Origin: Ulva prolifera
Lineage: Eukaryota; Chlorophyta; Ulvophyceae; Ulvales; Ulvaceae
DNA: 64,000 bases
NCBI GenBank assembly: GCA_023078555.1
Contig: CM041202.1
Span: 4,946,522 to 5,010,521 of the forward strand
Direction: 5' to 3'
Under the pieces are notes generated by a model. That model was not told the DNA's origin. It made no database searches and saw only the letters and a list, made by a program, of their open reading frames with translations. The position numbers and the translations under genes are program-made. Of the stretch, positions 11,113 through 22,174 are shown in pieces; position 1 is the first letter of the stretch; the number at the start of each line of letters is the position of its first letter.

Positions 11113-12414
11113 CTAGTCGTGTTGATAAGGGCCAACAAAGTGACGCAAGGTGTCCTCGAGTACCGAGTTGATACGCTCGGTCTGCCCGTCCGTTTGCGGA
11201 TGGTATGCAGTAGACATGGACAACGTTGTTCCCAAACGTTTGGCAAGCTCACGCCAGAAAAGGCTCGTAAAGCGTGTATCTCTGTCTGAGACAATGTTTT
11301 GTGGCACACCGTGATACCGGAACACTCGATCCGTGTACACTGCAGCCAGTCCTTGAGCAAAGATTGTCTTGCTGATAGGTTCAATATGTACCATCTTTGA
11401 CAGGCGGTCCACAACTACAAATATCGCGTCATGCCCTCGCGTAGTAACAGGGAGATCTGTGATAAGGTCCATTGATACCGATTCCCATCTGCGCTCGGGA
11501 ATCTGCAAGGGGTGTAATTTACCCTTTGGTTTTTGCCGGTAAGCCTTGACCCGTTGGCAGGAGTCACACTTCACGCACCAGCGCTTGAGATCTGCAGCCA
11601 AGCTGGGCCAGAAGAACAATTGCCTCGCCTTCTTCTGGGTCATACTGAGGCCCCAGTGACCGGAGAAGGGATGGCTGTGTACGGACTCAAACATTTCGAA
11701 CCGTAAATTGCCGTAATCGGGCACTACGATTTGTTCATCGGGAGTCCAAAACAACCCGAACTTGTCTTGTCGCAACCTAGGGTAATTAGGCATGTTGGGC
11801 GACACCTTCCCCTCTGCGTAACCCCTCTTGAAACGTTGGACAAAGTTTGGTGCAATGAAGCGTTGGACAGAGGCCTCATCGTCCGCGGACCCAGCCGGAT
11901 AAGCCATGTCAGCCTCAAAATTAGCTGCAGTGTCACTTGGAGGTTGGGAACCCGGAGGCGTGTCATCCCCCCCGTCATGAGCGTGCAGACCCTGCACACT
12001 CCGGTCCGTGCCGGCCGGCTCAGCGTCCCGAGCATCAGCAGCGGCGCGACGGGCAGCCCTAGTCAATTTGACCGCAAAGAGAGCGCAACACACAGTCCGC
12101 AGCACCCCATCCGCCGAGGGGCTATCTGTGGTCGCGGATGTGGTGGACGACAGCATGAGCGAAAAATGCTGAGGCGCCCGGGACACCGGATCCGCCACAT
12201 TGATACGCCCCGGCCGATAACACCACACATAATCATAGCCGCACGCTACATCCAACCAACGTGCCCGGCATTTGAGCGTTTGAGCACTGGAAGCAACGTC
12301 GAGATAGGTGTTGGGCCGATGATCAGTCACGATCGTGAACTTGGCACCTTCAAGGTAGCAGCGCCATTCCTTCAGCGCGCATATAACAGCCAACATCTCT
12401 ATGTCAGACACCAA
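11113..12414 (-). pseudogene. GyIII RNase H and integrase core
   Basis: A 433-codon open stretch. The RNase H end is seen as MLAVICALKEWRCYLEG, VTDHRPNTYL and DPVSR. Next come a zinc-binding HPFSGHWG...CVKCDSCQ segment and the integrase core with MDLITDLP, VSDRDTRFTS and GQTERINSVLED (D, D, E all present). It is separated from the upstream RT frame by a one-base frameshift near 12420 and ends at the TAG described for 10408-11112. Confidence 0.93.
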
Positions 12415-12419
12415 ATAAT

Positions 12420-14543
12420 TTAATTCGGGCCGGACAGTTTGCGAGAGTAATAGGCAATAGGATGTCCCTCCTGCATGAGGACGGCTCCCACGGCTGTAGG
12501 TTTGGAACAGGCGTCACTCACCAGAGTGAAATGCTTCGAAGGATCAGGAAGGACCAAAACGGGCGCCGAAATCAACGCCTGCTTGATGCGACCAAACGCC
12601 GCCGTGCACAAGTCTGTCCAACGAGAAGCAAAGGCAGCTTGCATAGCTTGCATGTCGGACGGACTGACACGTCGGAAGCGGCTGCGCTTACCCGCACGTT
12701 CTTGTTTTGTCAAGCCCTTCAACAAATCCGTTAGAGGCGAAGCCATGGCTGCATAACCTCTGATGTAATTGCGGAAGTAATTGGCCAACCCCAAGAACTG
12801 CCTAACGTCGGCTACGGACTTGGGTACAAGCCAGGAGGGCACCGTGTCCACCTTGGCAGGATCAGGGCGCAGCCCCGCAGAAGACACGATGTGACCCAGG
12901 TATTTGAGCTCAGGCTTGAAGAATTCACACTTTCTCATTTTGGCAAAGAGCTTATGTTCTCGAAGAAGCTGTAGCACCATTTTCAGATGTCGGAAATGTT
13001 CTTCCTCAGAGCACGAGAAAATCAAAATGTCATCGAGATAGACGCACACACATTTGTTGAGGTGCGCTCCAAATACTCGATTCATTGCGTGTTGAAACAC
13101 AGCAGGAGCGTTTGTCAGACCAAACGGCATCACGCGCCATTCGAACTTGCCAAAATGCGTGTTAAACGCCGTTTTGGGGACATCAGACTCTTTCAACTTG
13201 AGCTGATGGTACCCGACGGCCAGGTCCAGCGTGCTGAGATACGTAGCGCCATTGACATTTTCAATCAAATCATCAATGCGCGGCATTGGAAATTTGTTCT
13301 TGACTGTGATTTTGTTCAACGGCCGATAGTCAATGCACATACGCAACGTTCCATCAGGCTTAGGTACAAACAGCACAGGATCGCCGTATGCGGAGCTAGA
13401 GAGCTCAACCCAACCATTGTCGAGACAAACGTTGACTTGCCGTTCAATTTCTGCTTTTTTCTTAACCGACAGGCGGAAAGGCGGCCTGTTGACAGGTATG
13501 GATCCCGGTATTGTAGGGATACATTCTGGCGTAATGTCCCCCAAAGACGAAGCACCATGGTGCAGGAGACTTGGAGCAGAGAAAACATCCTCATAATCAG
13601 AGAGAAGCTGAGCCAACCGCTCGCTCCGCTGGGGAGGAGGAGGCGGAGGAGCCTCATCTTGTTTGCAAAGCAGTACCACAAACGGAGATGCAGCACCAAA
13701 CCGAGGCGCCATGAGTAGGCGCGCCGCCGTACGCGCAGAGATAGGCCCATCCTCAGACACATCTGATGGACAAGGCACACCTCCCGGGAACAGCGAGCAC
13801 CCCGACTTACGCAACCAAAGGTGAGCTGCAACGCCCGACGTGGCGCAGCCATAGTTGGCCACTAATTGATTGTTGTGAGACCAGTCATCGCTTAACACGA
13901 CGTCGAAACCCGGCACCATGTCAATTACTATAAAGCGACATGTAGACGAGTGGGCTTGCAGACGCAGCGTTAACGTCACAATCTCGGACGAGCGTAGGAC
14001 TGACCCATCAGCCAATTGCACATCAGTGCTACCAGTAATAGTAAGCAATTTGTGCAGACGCACAAAATCTTTGCTTATGAACGAGTGCGCTGCACCAGAA
14101 TCCCAGAGAACGGAGCACCCAACGCCCGCGACCTTGCCGTAAAAAATTAAAGTCAGGCGCGAGTCGTTTTGTGGCTGACTCAGGGCTTGTAATTGACTTG
14201 GCAAGCCATTCAGTGGCAAGGGACCAGGGCTTGCTCTGCACGGATCATACCAGATTTGGCACATAATGTCGTCACCCGTGTCCATCACGGTGGCACACAT
14301 CGATGACAACCGATGACCCCCCACCGGAATCATACGTTTTGTCCGTGGAAACCAGGGCGCATTTGTCACCCGAGGCAGCACAAGGTACGCATCCGTTGTA
14401 GATGGGCTAATCGACTTGATGTCAAGATAGCGAGAGACTTCCGAAACCACCATCGGCACATCCAGACACAAGAGCAAATTGGTTTCGTTTGATTTCGCAA
14501 CATCAGACGAAATGCAACCGGTAGAAGCACAGTGTACAGCCAC
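12420..14543 (-). pseudogene. GyIII protease, RT and start of RNase H
   Basis: 707 open codons. The aspartic protease motif LWDSGAAHSFIS lies at about residue 145. RT follows with FPMPRIDDLIENV, STLDLAVGYHQLKLKE (first catalytic D), MPFGLTNAPAVFQ and VCVYLDDILIFS (YLDD) near residue 505. The connection and RNase H start are seen as LVSDACSKPTAVGAVL. The frame then shifts at KLSGPN, where related sequence would continue with an ELNYLVSD-like stretch. RT and protease active sites look intact. Confidence 0.94.
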
Positions 14544-14947
14544 CGAGCACTTCTTGTTACATTGCAGAAACCGTGTAGTATCAATCTCAGGGATTGCCTG
14601 CGCAGCTTTCGCGTTTCACTTCGAAACCTTGTCAGAAATTCTAACATTCCTGTTGGGATTTTTGTTGTTACGCAAGTCCCTACGCAGTCCTTGTACGCGA
14701 CCCGACAACGCAGCAAGGTCACAGACATGCCCCTTTGAATGGACACCTCCCTCCATCACCCAACCACATTTTGGGCAACGCTACCATTGTTTCAACAAAT
14801 CAGCTTCTGTCAAATCAGCCATTCTTTGAAACTTGGACTTGGGCAACTTGTCTGCTGCTGCCTTGACACGCTTGTCAGGCGGCGCCTGCCACAGGGGACT
14901 AGCCTCGCGTTTTGGACTTGCCCGCACACGGTGTGCTGTGTTGAGAG
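14544..14947 (-). pseudogene. GyIII gag C-terminal part
   Basis: This continues gag beyond the hAT-like insertion. In the frame of the upstream gag it reads QALNTAHRVRAS, then KAAADKLPKSKFQRMADLTE, and then a stop after LLKQW. A cysteine-rich piece RCPKCGWVMEGG follows and may be the decayed zinc knuckle. The lower part of the interval is out of frame and not interpretable. Confidence 0.6.
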
Positions 14948-15832
14948 CAGTGCTCTACAGTTGGGTTTTTTCTTGGCGGGAAAACCGATGCCAAACCCTT
15001 GATTTGGTCGGGCTGCCCCCTCCAAGACGGTCGGTAGATGTCGGGGTTTCCCGCCAACGCTGTGGCAATCTGTCGGGGGTGTTCAAACCAAATTACGGGG
15101 TCATTTGCATTACAGCATTTGCCAACTGATTATTGCACGAAGTCTAATCAATTCAAGAATGGGTGCGGCACAGCTCTGTGCGCATCTTTGTGCGCATCTT
15201 TGAACTTGTACTTCGTAAAGTCGTTGTTCTTACAAGAGTCACATATCGTACAGTGCCACTGGTGAGAATTGTTGACCACGCCTTCGTTTTTGTCTTCTCC
15301 CGTTCACTAATTTGTGATCGTACTTCGTATTCCACCCATGGAAACTCAAGCTGGCGTGCGTGCACTTTGGTATCAGACAACCTTTACCGAACGACAGAGC
15401 CATCCGCAGCTACTCTTTTCGAACAACTGGCTTCGTTCCTGTCTTTGTCAGCTGCTGATGAAGCATTATCATGATTATCATGATCAGCTGTGCGCTTGGG
15501 CACTCGGCCGGTAAACCCGAAGTTATGCAAGGTCATTCTCGCAACACTCAAGCAACAGGTAACACCGATGTCAGCAATAGTTCATTCCGTTTAGTGTTCT
15601 TCTGGCCGGACCAGGCCCGACAAGCTGTCGGGACTCCCGAGTCTTGACCAGGCCCGCCGAGCTGTCGGAATTCTGTCGGGGTTCCCGCCATGCCTCGATG
15701 GCGGCCGGCGGTCTTCGCCCGCCAGCCCCCCCGTGGCTTGACGGGAAATGCGATGGCTCGCTTCGCTGGCCATCGGTTTTTTCGCCTTTTTTTCAATTTT
15801 TGTCGGGAAACCGATCGGTCTGTAGAGCACTG
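14948..15832 (+). mobile_element. hAT-like non-autonomous DNA transposon (hAT-2)
   Basis: 885 bp with perfect 13-bp terminal inverted repeats (CAGTGCTCTACAG and its complement). It is flanked by an 8-bp direct repeat GTTGAGAG (14940-14947 and 15833-15840). Eight-base duplications and CAG-type ends are the signature of hAT elements. No transposase is recognisable. It splits GyIII gag. The interior has many short GC-rich inverted motifs such as GTCGGG and CCCGAC. Confidence 0.93.
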
Positions 15833-16360
15833 GTTGAGAGCCTGCTGAACGTATACATCAAATGATGCAGCATGATCCAGCTGAAGCTGATACTCTGATG
15901 CAGCATGCATCAGAATGCTGGCTCGTACAAAAGTCATTTTTTGCCTGAGCTTTGTATACACAAATTCATTTTGATCTAAACTGGATGCCAGCGAAGAATT
16001 CCGAATGTATGTTTGGAACGACTTGATGTCTGCTACCAGGGACTTGGCTGAGAATTTCATCTCAAGTGCCTTGTCTGTGAATTGCACAGCACTATCAGCA
16101 AAAAGAGCTTGAAGTTTTACCTTGAGATCCGACATACATGCGGGATCGTCAAGATGTTTGATGTGCAGCATATATGCCGCAAGCATAGGCCCTTGGAGGC
16201 GTTGACACATGACAGCTACTTGCTGTCGTTCGGAGAGGCAAGCTGCGGCCAGCTTCCATTGTGCAGCATCGAACCAAGCATTGAATCGAATAAGCTCGGA
16301 TGCATCGACAACATCAGCCTTTTTATCCGAATTACCATAAAAGACGTCAATAGATGTCAT
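15833..16360 (-). pseudogene. GyIII gag N-terminal part
   Basis: ATG at 16358-16360. About 175 native codons (MTSIDVFYGNSDKKADVVDA...) form a capsid-like, mostly helical sequence. At SFDVYVQQALNQ the frame enters the hAT-like element and stays open for about 95 further codons of transposon sequence (to 15548). This would give a chimeric, truncated Gag. Sequence to the right of the start codon soon becomes copia, so the leader and 5' LTR are gone. Confidence 0.85.
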
Positions 16361-16370
16361 GCACTCTTTG

Positions 16371-16834
16371 GGGGTGATCTATCTAACCACAGCAGCCCAA
16401 TTTATGTTGTGGAGGATCAGCAGACGTGGTTTGATATGGTTGCTGCGGTAATTGACATTCATCGCCCCAATGTTGGGGGACCTGTTGTCCCACATGACGC
16501 CTACCTGCTGGATTCTGCTTTCTTGGTGCACCTGTCTTTTTACCAGTCAACGTGTGTTTTAAAAAGAATGCAGTCAAATGCTGATTTTTATGGTGATTTA
16601 CGTCTGAGAGTTGATCCCGAGCCAATAGGAAATCGTTGTCACGGATGCAGAATTGGCACAGTGCCTGCGGGCGAATACTCTGCCAATGATCGTGAGCTCA
16701 TAGGCCAGGCGAAGTTCCTTGGTGAGCAACTGCATGTCGATTTAGCTGGTCCCATTACTCCAACAGGAATCGGCGGAGTGAAATATGTTTTGTTTGTGAT
16801 GTGTGCCTTTATGTTTTGGGATATCCATATCTAG
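16371..16834 (+). pseudogene. Copia fragment: pre-integrase to start of integrase
   Basis: Matches Cop1 from about 840 to 1280 with good conservation. Visible pieces are VEDQQTWFDMVAAVIDIHRP, VVPHDAYLLDSAFLVHLSFY, CHGCRIGTVPAGEYSANDREL and LHVDLAGPITPTGIGG. It stops abruptly inside the integrase core at FVMCAFM, after which the sequence is unrelated. It has neither LTR nor flanking duplication, so this is a fragment left by rearrangement. Confidence 0.9.
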
Positions 16835-17064
16835 AGATTCAAGGATATAGATAAGATATATAAATTATTGCGTCATCTAACAGAGGACTCGTTACTTCAG
16901 GTGAGCCCCAGTGGGTCGAGCATGTCGTGTGTACTCATGAGGTCACCGATTCGATGATTTTCAGCTCAAATACGTTACTTATTTAGTACACCGAACCTTA
17001 CCCCAACAAATCATCCGGACAACAACCAAGCACAACTACATCAAATGCTCCATGAACAGAGCTC
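16835..17064. other. Unassigned spacer
   Basis: Between the copia fragment and the endonuclease-like fragment. It is AT-rich near 16845-16870 (repeated GATAT/ATATC motifs). I see no gene, and no matching target duplication around either neighbour. Confidence 0.5.
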
Positions 17065-17353
17065 TCAACCCAGAAAATAATCCACCGCCACGTCGAAGCC
17101 AGGGGTGAAATGCTTGCCGCACGCCCAGGCGATGGCCGTCGGCGTGTGCGCATACACGTCTGCATTGCCCTTCTGCAACACAAACGAAATCAACTTGTAC
17201 ACATTCATCACAAACACCGACTTAGAGACCCGACCTGATGTCGTGGCAATGTCGCCCAACTCCCGGATGTAATCCTCCGCCCGCGGCCCGAGCTTCCCGT
17301 AAGACTTGATGGCAAACGGAACAAGCTCATACGTCATCATGCTTAATGCCACG
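17065..17353 (-). pseudogene. Fragment of non-LTR endonuclease-like C-terminus
   Basis: About 95 codons, VALSMMTYELVPFAIKSYGK...GDIATTSGRVSKSVFVMNVYKL...VLQKGNADVYAH. It lines up with the C-terminus of the 55512-57701 frame (DAYSFVPLSHETHGRLGRPA...VNRALFVTNALRRL...ALCKGNALVLRAG). This segment follows the restriction-like endonuclease core in a family of non-LTR elements known from algae and other eukaryotes. The upstream part is cut by the LTR-like insertion starting at 17354. Confidence 0.7.
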
Positions 17354-17934
17354 TGTTGCGAGATGTGCATCTCACACTAACGCACCGGCAGTCGAAAAAT
17401 ATCAGCCAAATACATATGTTGTCACCAACTGGCGCGGATGCATGCACGCAAGCATGATCGTTGACACGTCCCTTGCATGTCCAACTCCAACATGCAACAT
17501 ACACTCCATGTTAATGCAAAGCTCAGCTATGATGTTCAAACAACATCGTGCACCACAACACATATTGCCGCAGCTCGAACACTGTACCATGTACGAAGCA
17601 TGCAATATAGAACGCTGCGACCGGAACATACAAGCGATTGACGTGTCTACAGCTAGTTCAACGGCGCACGCCACGCTCAGCAAAGCAATATTTTTTGACG
17701 ATTACGCATGTATGTCCTCGCACCGAGATGTTGTTCAAATGCAAGCGCAAGTGGAAGCGTCATACCTTAAGTTTAGTTGGGCGAAATGTTAAGTATGTGT
17801 GCGGAGTACTTAGCAAATGACGCCTGAGATCACACCTGCATGGTCAGTATCTGAGTCAGATACTTGAACCATGACCTTGTTCGACGTATACAGGGCGCTG
17901 GAACTCGTATTCTCACTCGCGGGCTGACGACTGC
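17354..17934 (+). repeat. Candidate solo LTR related to LTR F
   Basis: Starts TGTTGCGAGATGTGCATCTC, resembling the LTR starts at 6382 and 46560. It is flanked by CCACG at 17349-17353 and 17935-17939, which fits a 5-bp target duplication. The right end reads CTG instead of CA, so the boundary is uncertain. The first 310 bp or so are clearly similar to 46560-46862. Confidence 0.55.
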
Positions 17935-17945
17935 CACGTGTCACC

Positions 17946-18328
17946 TGTTACAATCAAGGATCTATGCGCAGTATTAGTCAAGCTATCTATTGGGCTGCAG
18001 AGCCGTTACCTGTGGAGCACTTAGGTCGTACGTCGGCAATGCACAGATCTGGGGATGTACTGTAATGCAGTGAGGCAATACAGGAACCGCGTAAGACTTA
18101 AGAGAATGGTTGCAGTAGACTTGGAGGCACATGACTGTATGCCACCGATGAGTCAAGTATATGGCGGTCATAACCACAGTGACCGCACACAATCATAGCA
18201 AGGATTGTGCTCATGCATATGCTCATGCATATGTCCTAACATAACAGGTGTTGGGCCCGTGGCCACCACACTCATGTGCGTACTTGCACGTCATGCATTG
18301 TGTTCCAGGATGGACCTCATTTATGACA
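17946..18328 (+). repeat. Solo copia LTR, family B
   Basis: 383 bp, TGTTACAATC...TTTATGACA, about as long as and clearly similar to CopB's LTRs (394 bp) but more diverged. It is flanked by TCACC at 17941-17945 and 18329-18333, a perfect 5-bp duplication. It is an older insertion of the CopB family reduced to one LTR. Confidence 0.93.
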
Positions 18329-19794
18329 TCACCTTCTGCATGCATCACCACGTGCACTTGCCTGAGGCGCTACGAGGCACTTTCACAACAGATAGTGTAC
18401 AACAAGCACTCGCACCGAGCGGCCCCACGCACCAGCAACGATGCCACGCCACAGCGGGAGTAGGGTGCATCCTACATTGGCGCATGCATACACCGATGCA
18501 TATAGATCCGGGGCGGGCACTCCGCAATGGTCCTGTTTACGGTGACCACTGTCCCGTGGCGGCTACCGTCACACCTCGTGCGGTGTGAACTTGGCATGAC
18601 ATGTCCGTGGTCCCTCCGCCACGCTTCGCCGGTGCACCGCGGTGGCGCTGGTACTTGTGGCGGTATGATGTACAAAGCCTAGAGCGTTTACGCACGGCAT
18701 GTGATATCGATGTTTAACTCAGATATTGATCAGTGCTGTGTGACATGAACCCTCCTGCGCAGCGGCACGCCGATGTTACTGAGAACACACGGCAGGCCTC
18801 TCAGCCGGAAACAATCCGCTTGCAAAGGATATGTCATCCTACAAACTGACCGGATTGTTGTTGAGCCTATATAGTTGCTGTTTTAGCCAATGCACTACTC
18901 CGTTCCTGTGATGTTGCAGTTGCATGTACTGCCTCGTCCGCGAGGGTGTGTGTCTGTCGCAACACATATCCACTGCAGGCGCCTATTTATGAATGTTTGT
19001 TGATGGTTCTTTGGCGCTGGCTCGCCGGTCAATAAACTGCTGGGTGCACATGGCAATAACTCCGCAGCTGCGACTAGCTATGCTGGGCTTTCCAAAAGCT
19101 TGCAGCAGCATCACCCGACACATAAAGTGGAGGCCGGCTATTTGTGCTTTACTTGTCACTTCGCCGTAAAGTAACTGCAGCAGTTTGCATCGCAAGGCAA
19201 CCGTGAGTTATGCTCCGTGCAGCCATACGTGACAACATTACTCGTCCTTGACACAAGCATTCTCGTAGGACAGTATAAAGCATTATTGCTTCCGTGACTT
19301 TGGCGTGTGGTGCTCGCTGATTGCCATGCGCTGAGGCACTTGCAACTGAGACAAATCAACAACATAGCATTGCAACTATTCACTAAAGAGAACGACGAGA
19401 CTACAGTGCGCACAAGAAAGCACGCTGAAAGCACACGGACACTTTGCCTGGGCGTTTGACTGCCGCCCAGGAGTGACCCAGCCATCACAGCTCGCGGAGG
19501 CAAGTCTCTGGCGCAAGCAGCGTTGTCTTGAGCTTGCCAGCCCTTGCTGGGCGCCGGCAGCATCACAAGCATTTCGCGCAAAGCACAGCGCAGCCACTGA
19601 GACAATTAATTGCGTCTTGTGGTGCAACAGGGCGCAATCGTGTGTTTGTTTGAGCTCCTAGGCTGCGCAGTTGCACGTTGTGGAGGTGACTGCGCGCCCG
19701 TGCGGTCGCGACGTCATGCCCAGCTGGCGCAGGTCATCAGCCGGCGCGTGACACTACCACTGCTTTGACATGCACATGCCTGCGTCACATGACA
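18329..19794. other. Unassigned region of about 1.5 kb
   Basis: No recognisable gene. The longest frame is 149 codons on the minus strand (19156-19605). It has no known motif and a composition typical of chance frames. Bases 18560-18680 are GC-rich and 18680-19000 are mixed. The region may be old, unrecognised repeat or true intergenic DNA. Confidence 0.5.
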
Positions 19795-19802
19795 GTGGTC
19801 AC

Positions 19803-20928
19803 TAGGACTGTAAATTTAACATCTGGGGGCATGATTTAACGTGAATTGACAAAGCTAAAGTAAAATAAAAGTAAAATAGGCTAAAAAATCTTTACTTTAA
19901 ACGTGTTTTAAACTAGTGTTTTCCTGCTTTACCCGTAAAACTGTTAAACATGTCGAGGAGGCAGTTTCGGCCAATTGCACGGAACAAACACGGCACAAAC
20001 ACGTCCACAGCCACCTAGATACACCTATTGCACCGCCTATCAATTATCTGCGTCTCCTGAGCAACTAGACGACGATGGAGATGCTCCTAGGCTGTCAGAC
20101 TGTAGGCCACATGCTACTGCACCCTCGTTCCGGCACACCATATCCATGAGAGTCTTCCTCATACACTTCATCAACAATGCCAAGTAGATGTTCAAAACAT
20201 CGAATTTCGTCAATAGCTGCATCATTATCGCCTAGGTGATGGAGGTTGATTTTGGTGTACTAAGTCGTTGCCAGCGTACTGTTTTTCATTGACCTTCTCT
20301 TGGAGGTCGAGTTGTCTAGAAGTATATTCCACAGCCTCTCCACAGTTGCACAGCAGGGCTTCGCAGACATCATTTCGATGGCAGCCTCTCTCGAGCTCGG
20401 CAGACTTTTCAACACCACGAGAAACAACATCAGTCGCAGCTGGCTTTTTGCACAGATTGGAGCCACCTATATCTGCCGAATCAGCCAGATTTGCCTCATC
20501 GGAACTTTCAGTCTCTTGCAGAGATTCAGCAGGACGTTTGTCTTGTGCCATGTCTGGAAGTGGCTCACTGCCAAATCAATGACAGGTGGACACGGGCTAC
20601 GGAAACTGGCTCCCACAGCATGAGCATAGCGACACGGGTTTAAGTACTGGGAGCCAGCAACAGGTTTGCTGCGAGGTATATCATGACCACCGTGCTTTGT
20701 TAGTGATGTTTGTCCTATGACGTCGGTCAAAGCCATCAGAATACAACCCTTTTTGGCTTCAACTTTGATTTTAAAGCACCCTTAGAGGTAAAATGCGTTA
20801 AAGTAAAATAAAAGTAAAATGATCCCTTTAAAGCCTCGAAATCGTTTTAACGTTAAAATTTTAAAGTAAAATAGCATTTTAAAGTACGTTGGGGGTAAAA
20901 TGGGGGTAAAGTTAAATTTACAGCCCTA
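19803..20928 (+). mobile_element. hAT-like DNA transposon, probably non-autonomous (hAT-1)
   Basis: 1126 bp. The ends are TAGGACTGTAAATTTAAC and its complement with one mismatch. It is flanked by a perfect 8-bp duplication GTGGTCAC (19795-19802 and 20929-20936). Both subterminal regions are AT-rich with repeated AAAGTAAAAT motifs, which is common for transposase binding regions. The 8-bp duplication and TAGGG-type ends indicate the hAT superfamily. It is too short for a full transposase. Confidence 0.93.
20225..20551 (-). CDS. Uncharacterised ORF inside hAT-1
   Basis: A 108-codon frame starting MAQDKRPAESLQETESSDEA. The first half is polar and acidic; the rest contains cysteines (LCKKP, CHRNDVCEALLCNCGEAVEY) and a charged helical-looking segment. 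It sits wholly within hAT-1. It could be a remnant of the autonomous element's N-terminal coding region. No hAT transposase motif can be identified, and it may not be translated. Confidence 0.3.
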   Translation of the reverse strand: MAQDKRPAESLQETESSDEANLADSADIGGSNLCKKPAATDVVSRGVEKSAELERGCHRNDVCEALLCNCGEAVEYTSRQLDLQEKVNEKQYAGNDLVHQNQPPSPRR

Positions 20929-21194
20929 GTGGTCACCGTAAACACGACCCTCCGCAATGCTAATGTTGCACCCGCTCTGATGAACATCATCCACAATGTA
21001 CAGATTTCCCTCACATATTCGGCATCTCTGGCAGGTGCTCGCGCTTTCGCGGCATCTCGGCAAGGCCAGCCAAGCAGGGGTGTCGTGAGGTGGCATCTCT
21101 AGCGCAGGCCGGTCATTATAGCCAGTTACGTTTGATGTGCACAATTATTCACAATTTGTAATCATTAAATTCACAATACACATATCATGTATAA

Positions 21195-21684
21195 GGCCGT
21201 GTTCAGTGGCGACCGGTCACGGTGACGGTCACGAGCGCTGTGACTGGTCACGCTGCGGGACGTGTTCAGTGGCGGTTAGTGCACTGCCGTCGCGAAGCCA
21301 CGACAACGCAAAAAATTTCTTCAAAGCAATCATAAACTTTTCAAAAGCATTCTTACACCTTCTGTGTACAGTATTTTGCTGCTGTTTGGTGCGCTGCGGT
21401 GATTCGCGATGGGTTCGATCTGCAATGATCTCGTGACCATGGGCCGTGACCGCGATCACGACCGTGACCGCGATCCGGGACTTTGAACCCCCCTCGGAGG
21501 CCCGAGCCCGGTCGTTCACGATCACCGTCACGAGACAGATCAACAAATAACTCCCAAGTAGCATCATGAAACGTCAAACGACCGATTCAGATGGACTTGA
21601 AACATGTATTAGAATAAATGTCACGTGTATTCTGTGCTTTTTACGACATTTTTTGTATCCGAGGTCGAGCCACTGAACACGGCC
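21195..21684 (+). mobile_element. PIF/Harbinger (Tourist-like) MITE
   Basis: 490 bp, with ends GGCCGTGTTCAGTGGC and the complement near the right end, flanked by TAA (21192-21194 and 21685-21687). A three-base TWA duplication with GG(C/G)C-type ends is typical of PIF/Harbinger and Tourist MITEs. GTGTTCAGTGGCG recurs inside at about 21259, and alternating GACCGTGACCGCGATC-like motifs lie near 21445-21480. No transposase is seen. Confidence 0.85.
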
Positions 21685-21834
21685 TAAACTTATGTTCGTG
21701 CCAAAAAAAAAGTTAAAAACTGTGCACACGAAATACAAGCAGATAAAGCATCGAGCGTCAGCGCGCACGATGTGGCTACGAGTGCACTCTGTCGACCAGC
21801 TCAATCTGTGGTAATCAAATGGTGATCTGTCTTG

Positions 21835-22128
21835 CTATTGATACCCCTGTTCAATACACACAGAACACCTGCAGTGAATGCTCTCTGAGCAAACTTGCTT
21901 CCCACAGCGTTCACACACAACAAGGCGTAGCACTTCAAAACATATTTGAGCTATAGTGGCTGGAGGTACATACCTGTGCATCTTCTGTTCATACAAGATG
22001 TTTGCTACAGAATGCACAGTGGTATTTATACCTTTCACTAGCACACTCACACACACCACAGAAACACACAAGTGGTCTGCTCTGTGCAGCTCAAATCCTC
22101 CAGAATCTCCGATCCACCAGCACACCAT
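21835..22128 (-). CDS. Small cysteine-rich ORF
   Basis: 97 codons ending VVCERCGKQVCSESIHCRCSVCIEQGYQ. The C-terminal cluster of paired cysteines looks like a zinc-binding site. It lies between the Harbinger-like element and the GyI LTR. No family is recognised. It could be a small gene, the end of a decayed transposase (some carry C-terminal zinc clusters) or a chance frame. Confidence 0.3.
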   Translation of the reverse strand: MVCWWIGDSGGFELHRADHLCVSVVCVSVLVKGINTTVHSVANILYEQKMHRYVPPATIAQICFEVLRLVVCERCGKQVCSESIHCRCSVCIEQGYQ

Positions 22129-22174
22129 ACTATGCTATGGTGTGTGGGACTCTCAGGTCACTACACATACGCGG

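Larger units (their letters stand above)
10066..16360 (-). mobile_element. Ty3/gypsy chromovirus GyIII
   Basis: Reading leftward it has gag, protease, RT, RNase H, integrase, a chromodomain, a polypurine tract and one LTR. RT lies before integrase, which is the gypsy order. The C-terminal chromodomain places it among chromoviruses. It has one frameshift, nonsense codons in gag and pol, and a hAT-like insertion in gag. The 5' LTR is not present: gag begins about 10 bp from an unrelated copia scrap, so the 5' end has been lost. Confidence 0.93.

Noticed and set aside
18329..19794. Host genes in the longest unassigned stretch
   Set aside because: Frames are short, overlap on both strands and lack recognisable motifs or start context. 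None could be supported as a gene.
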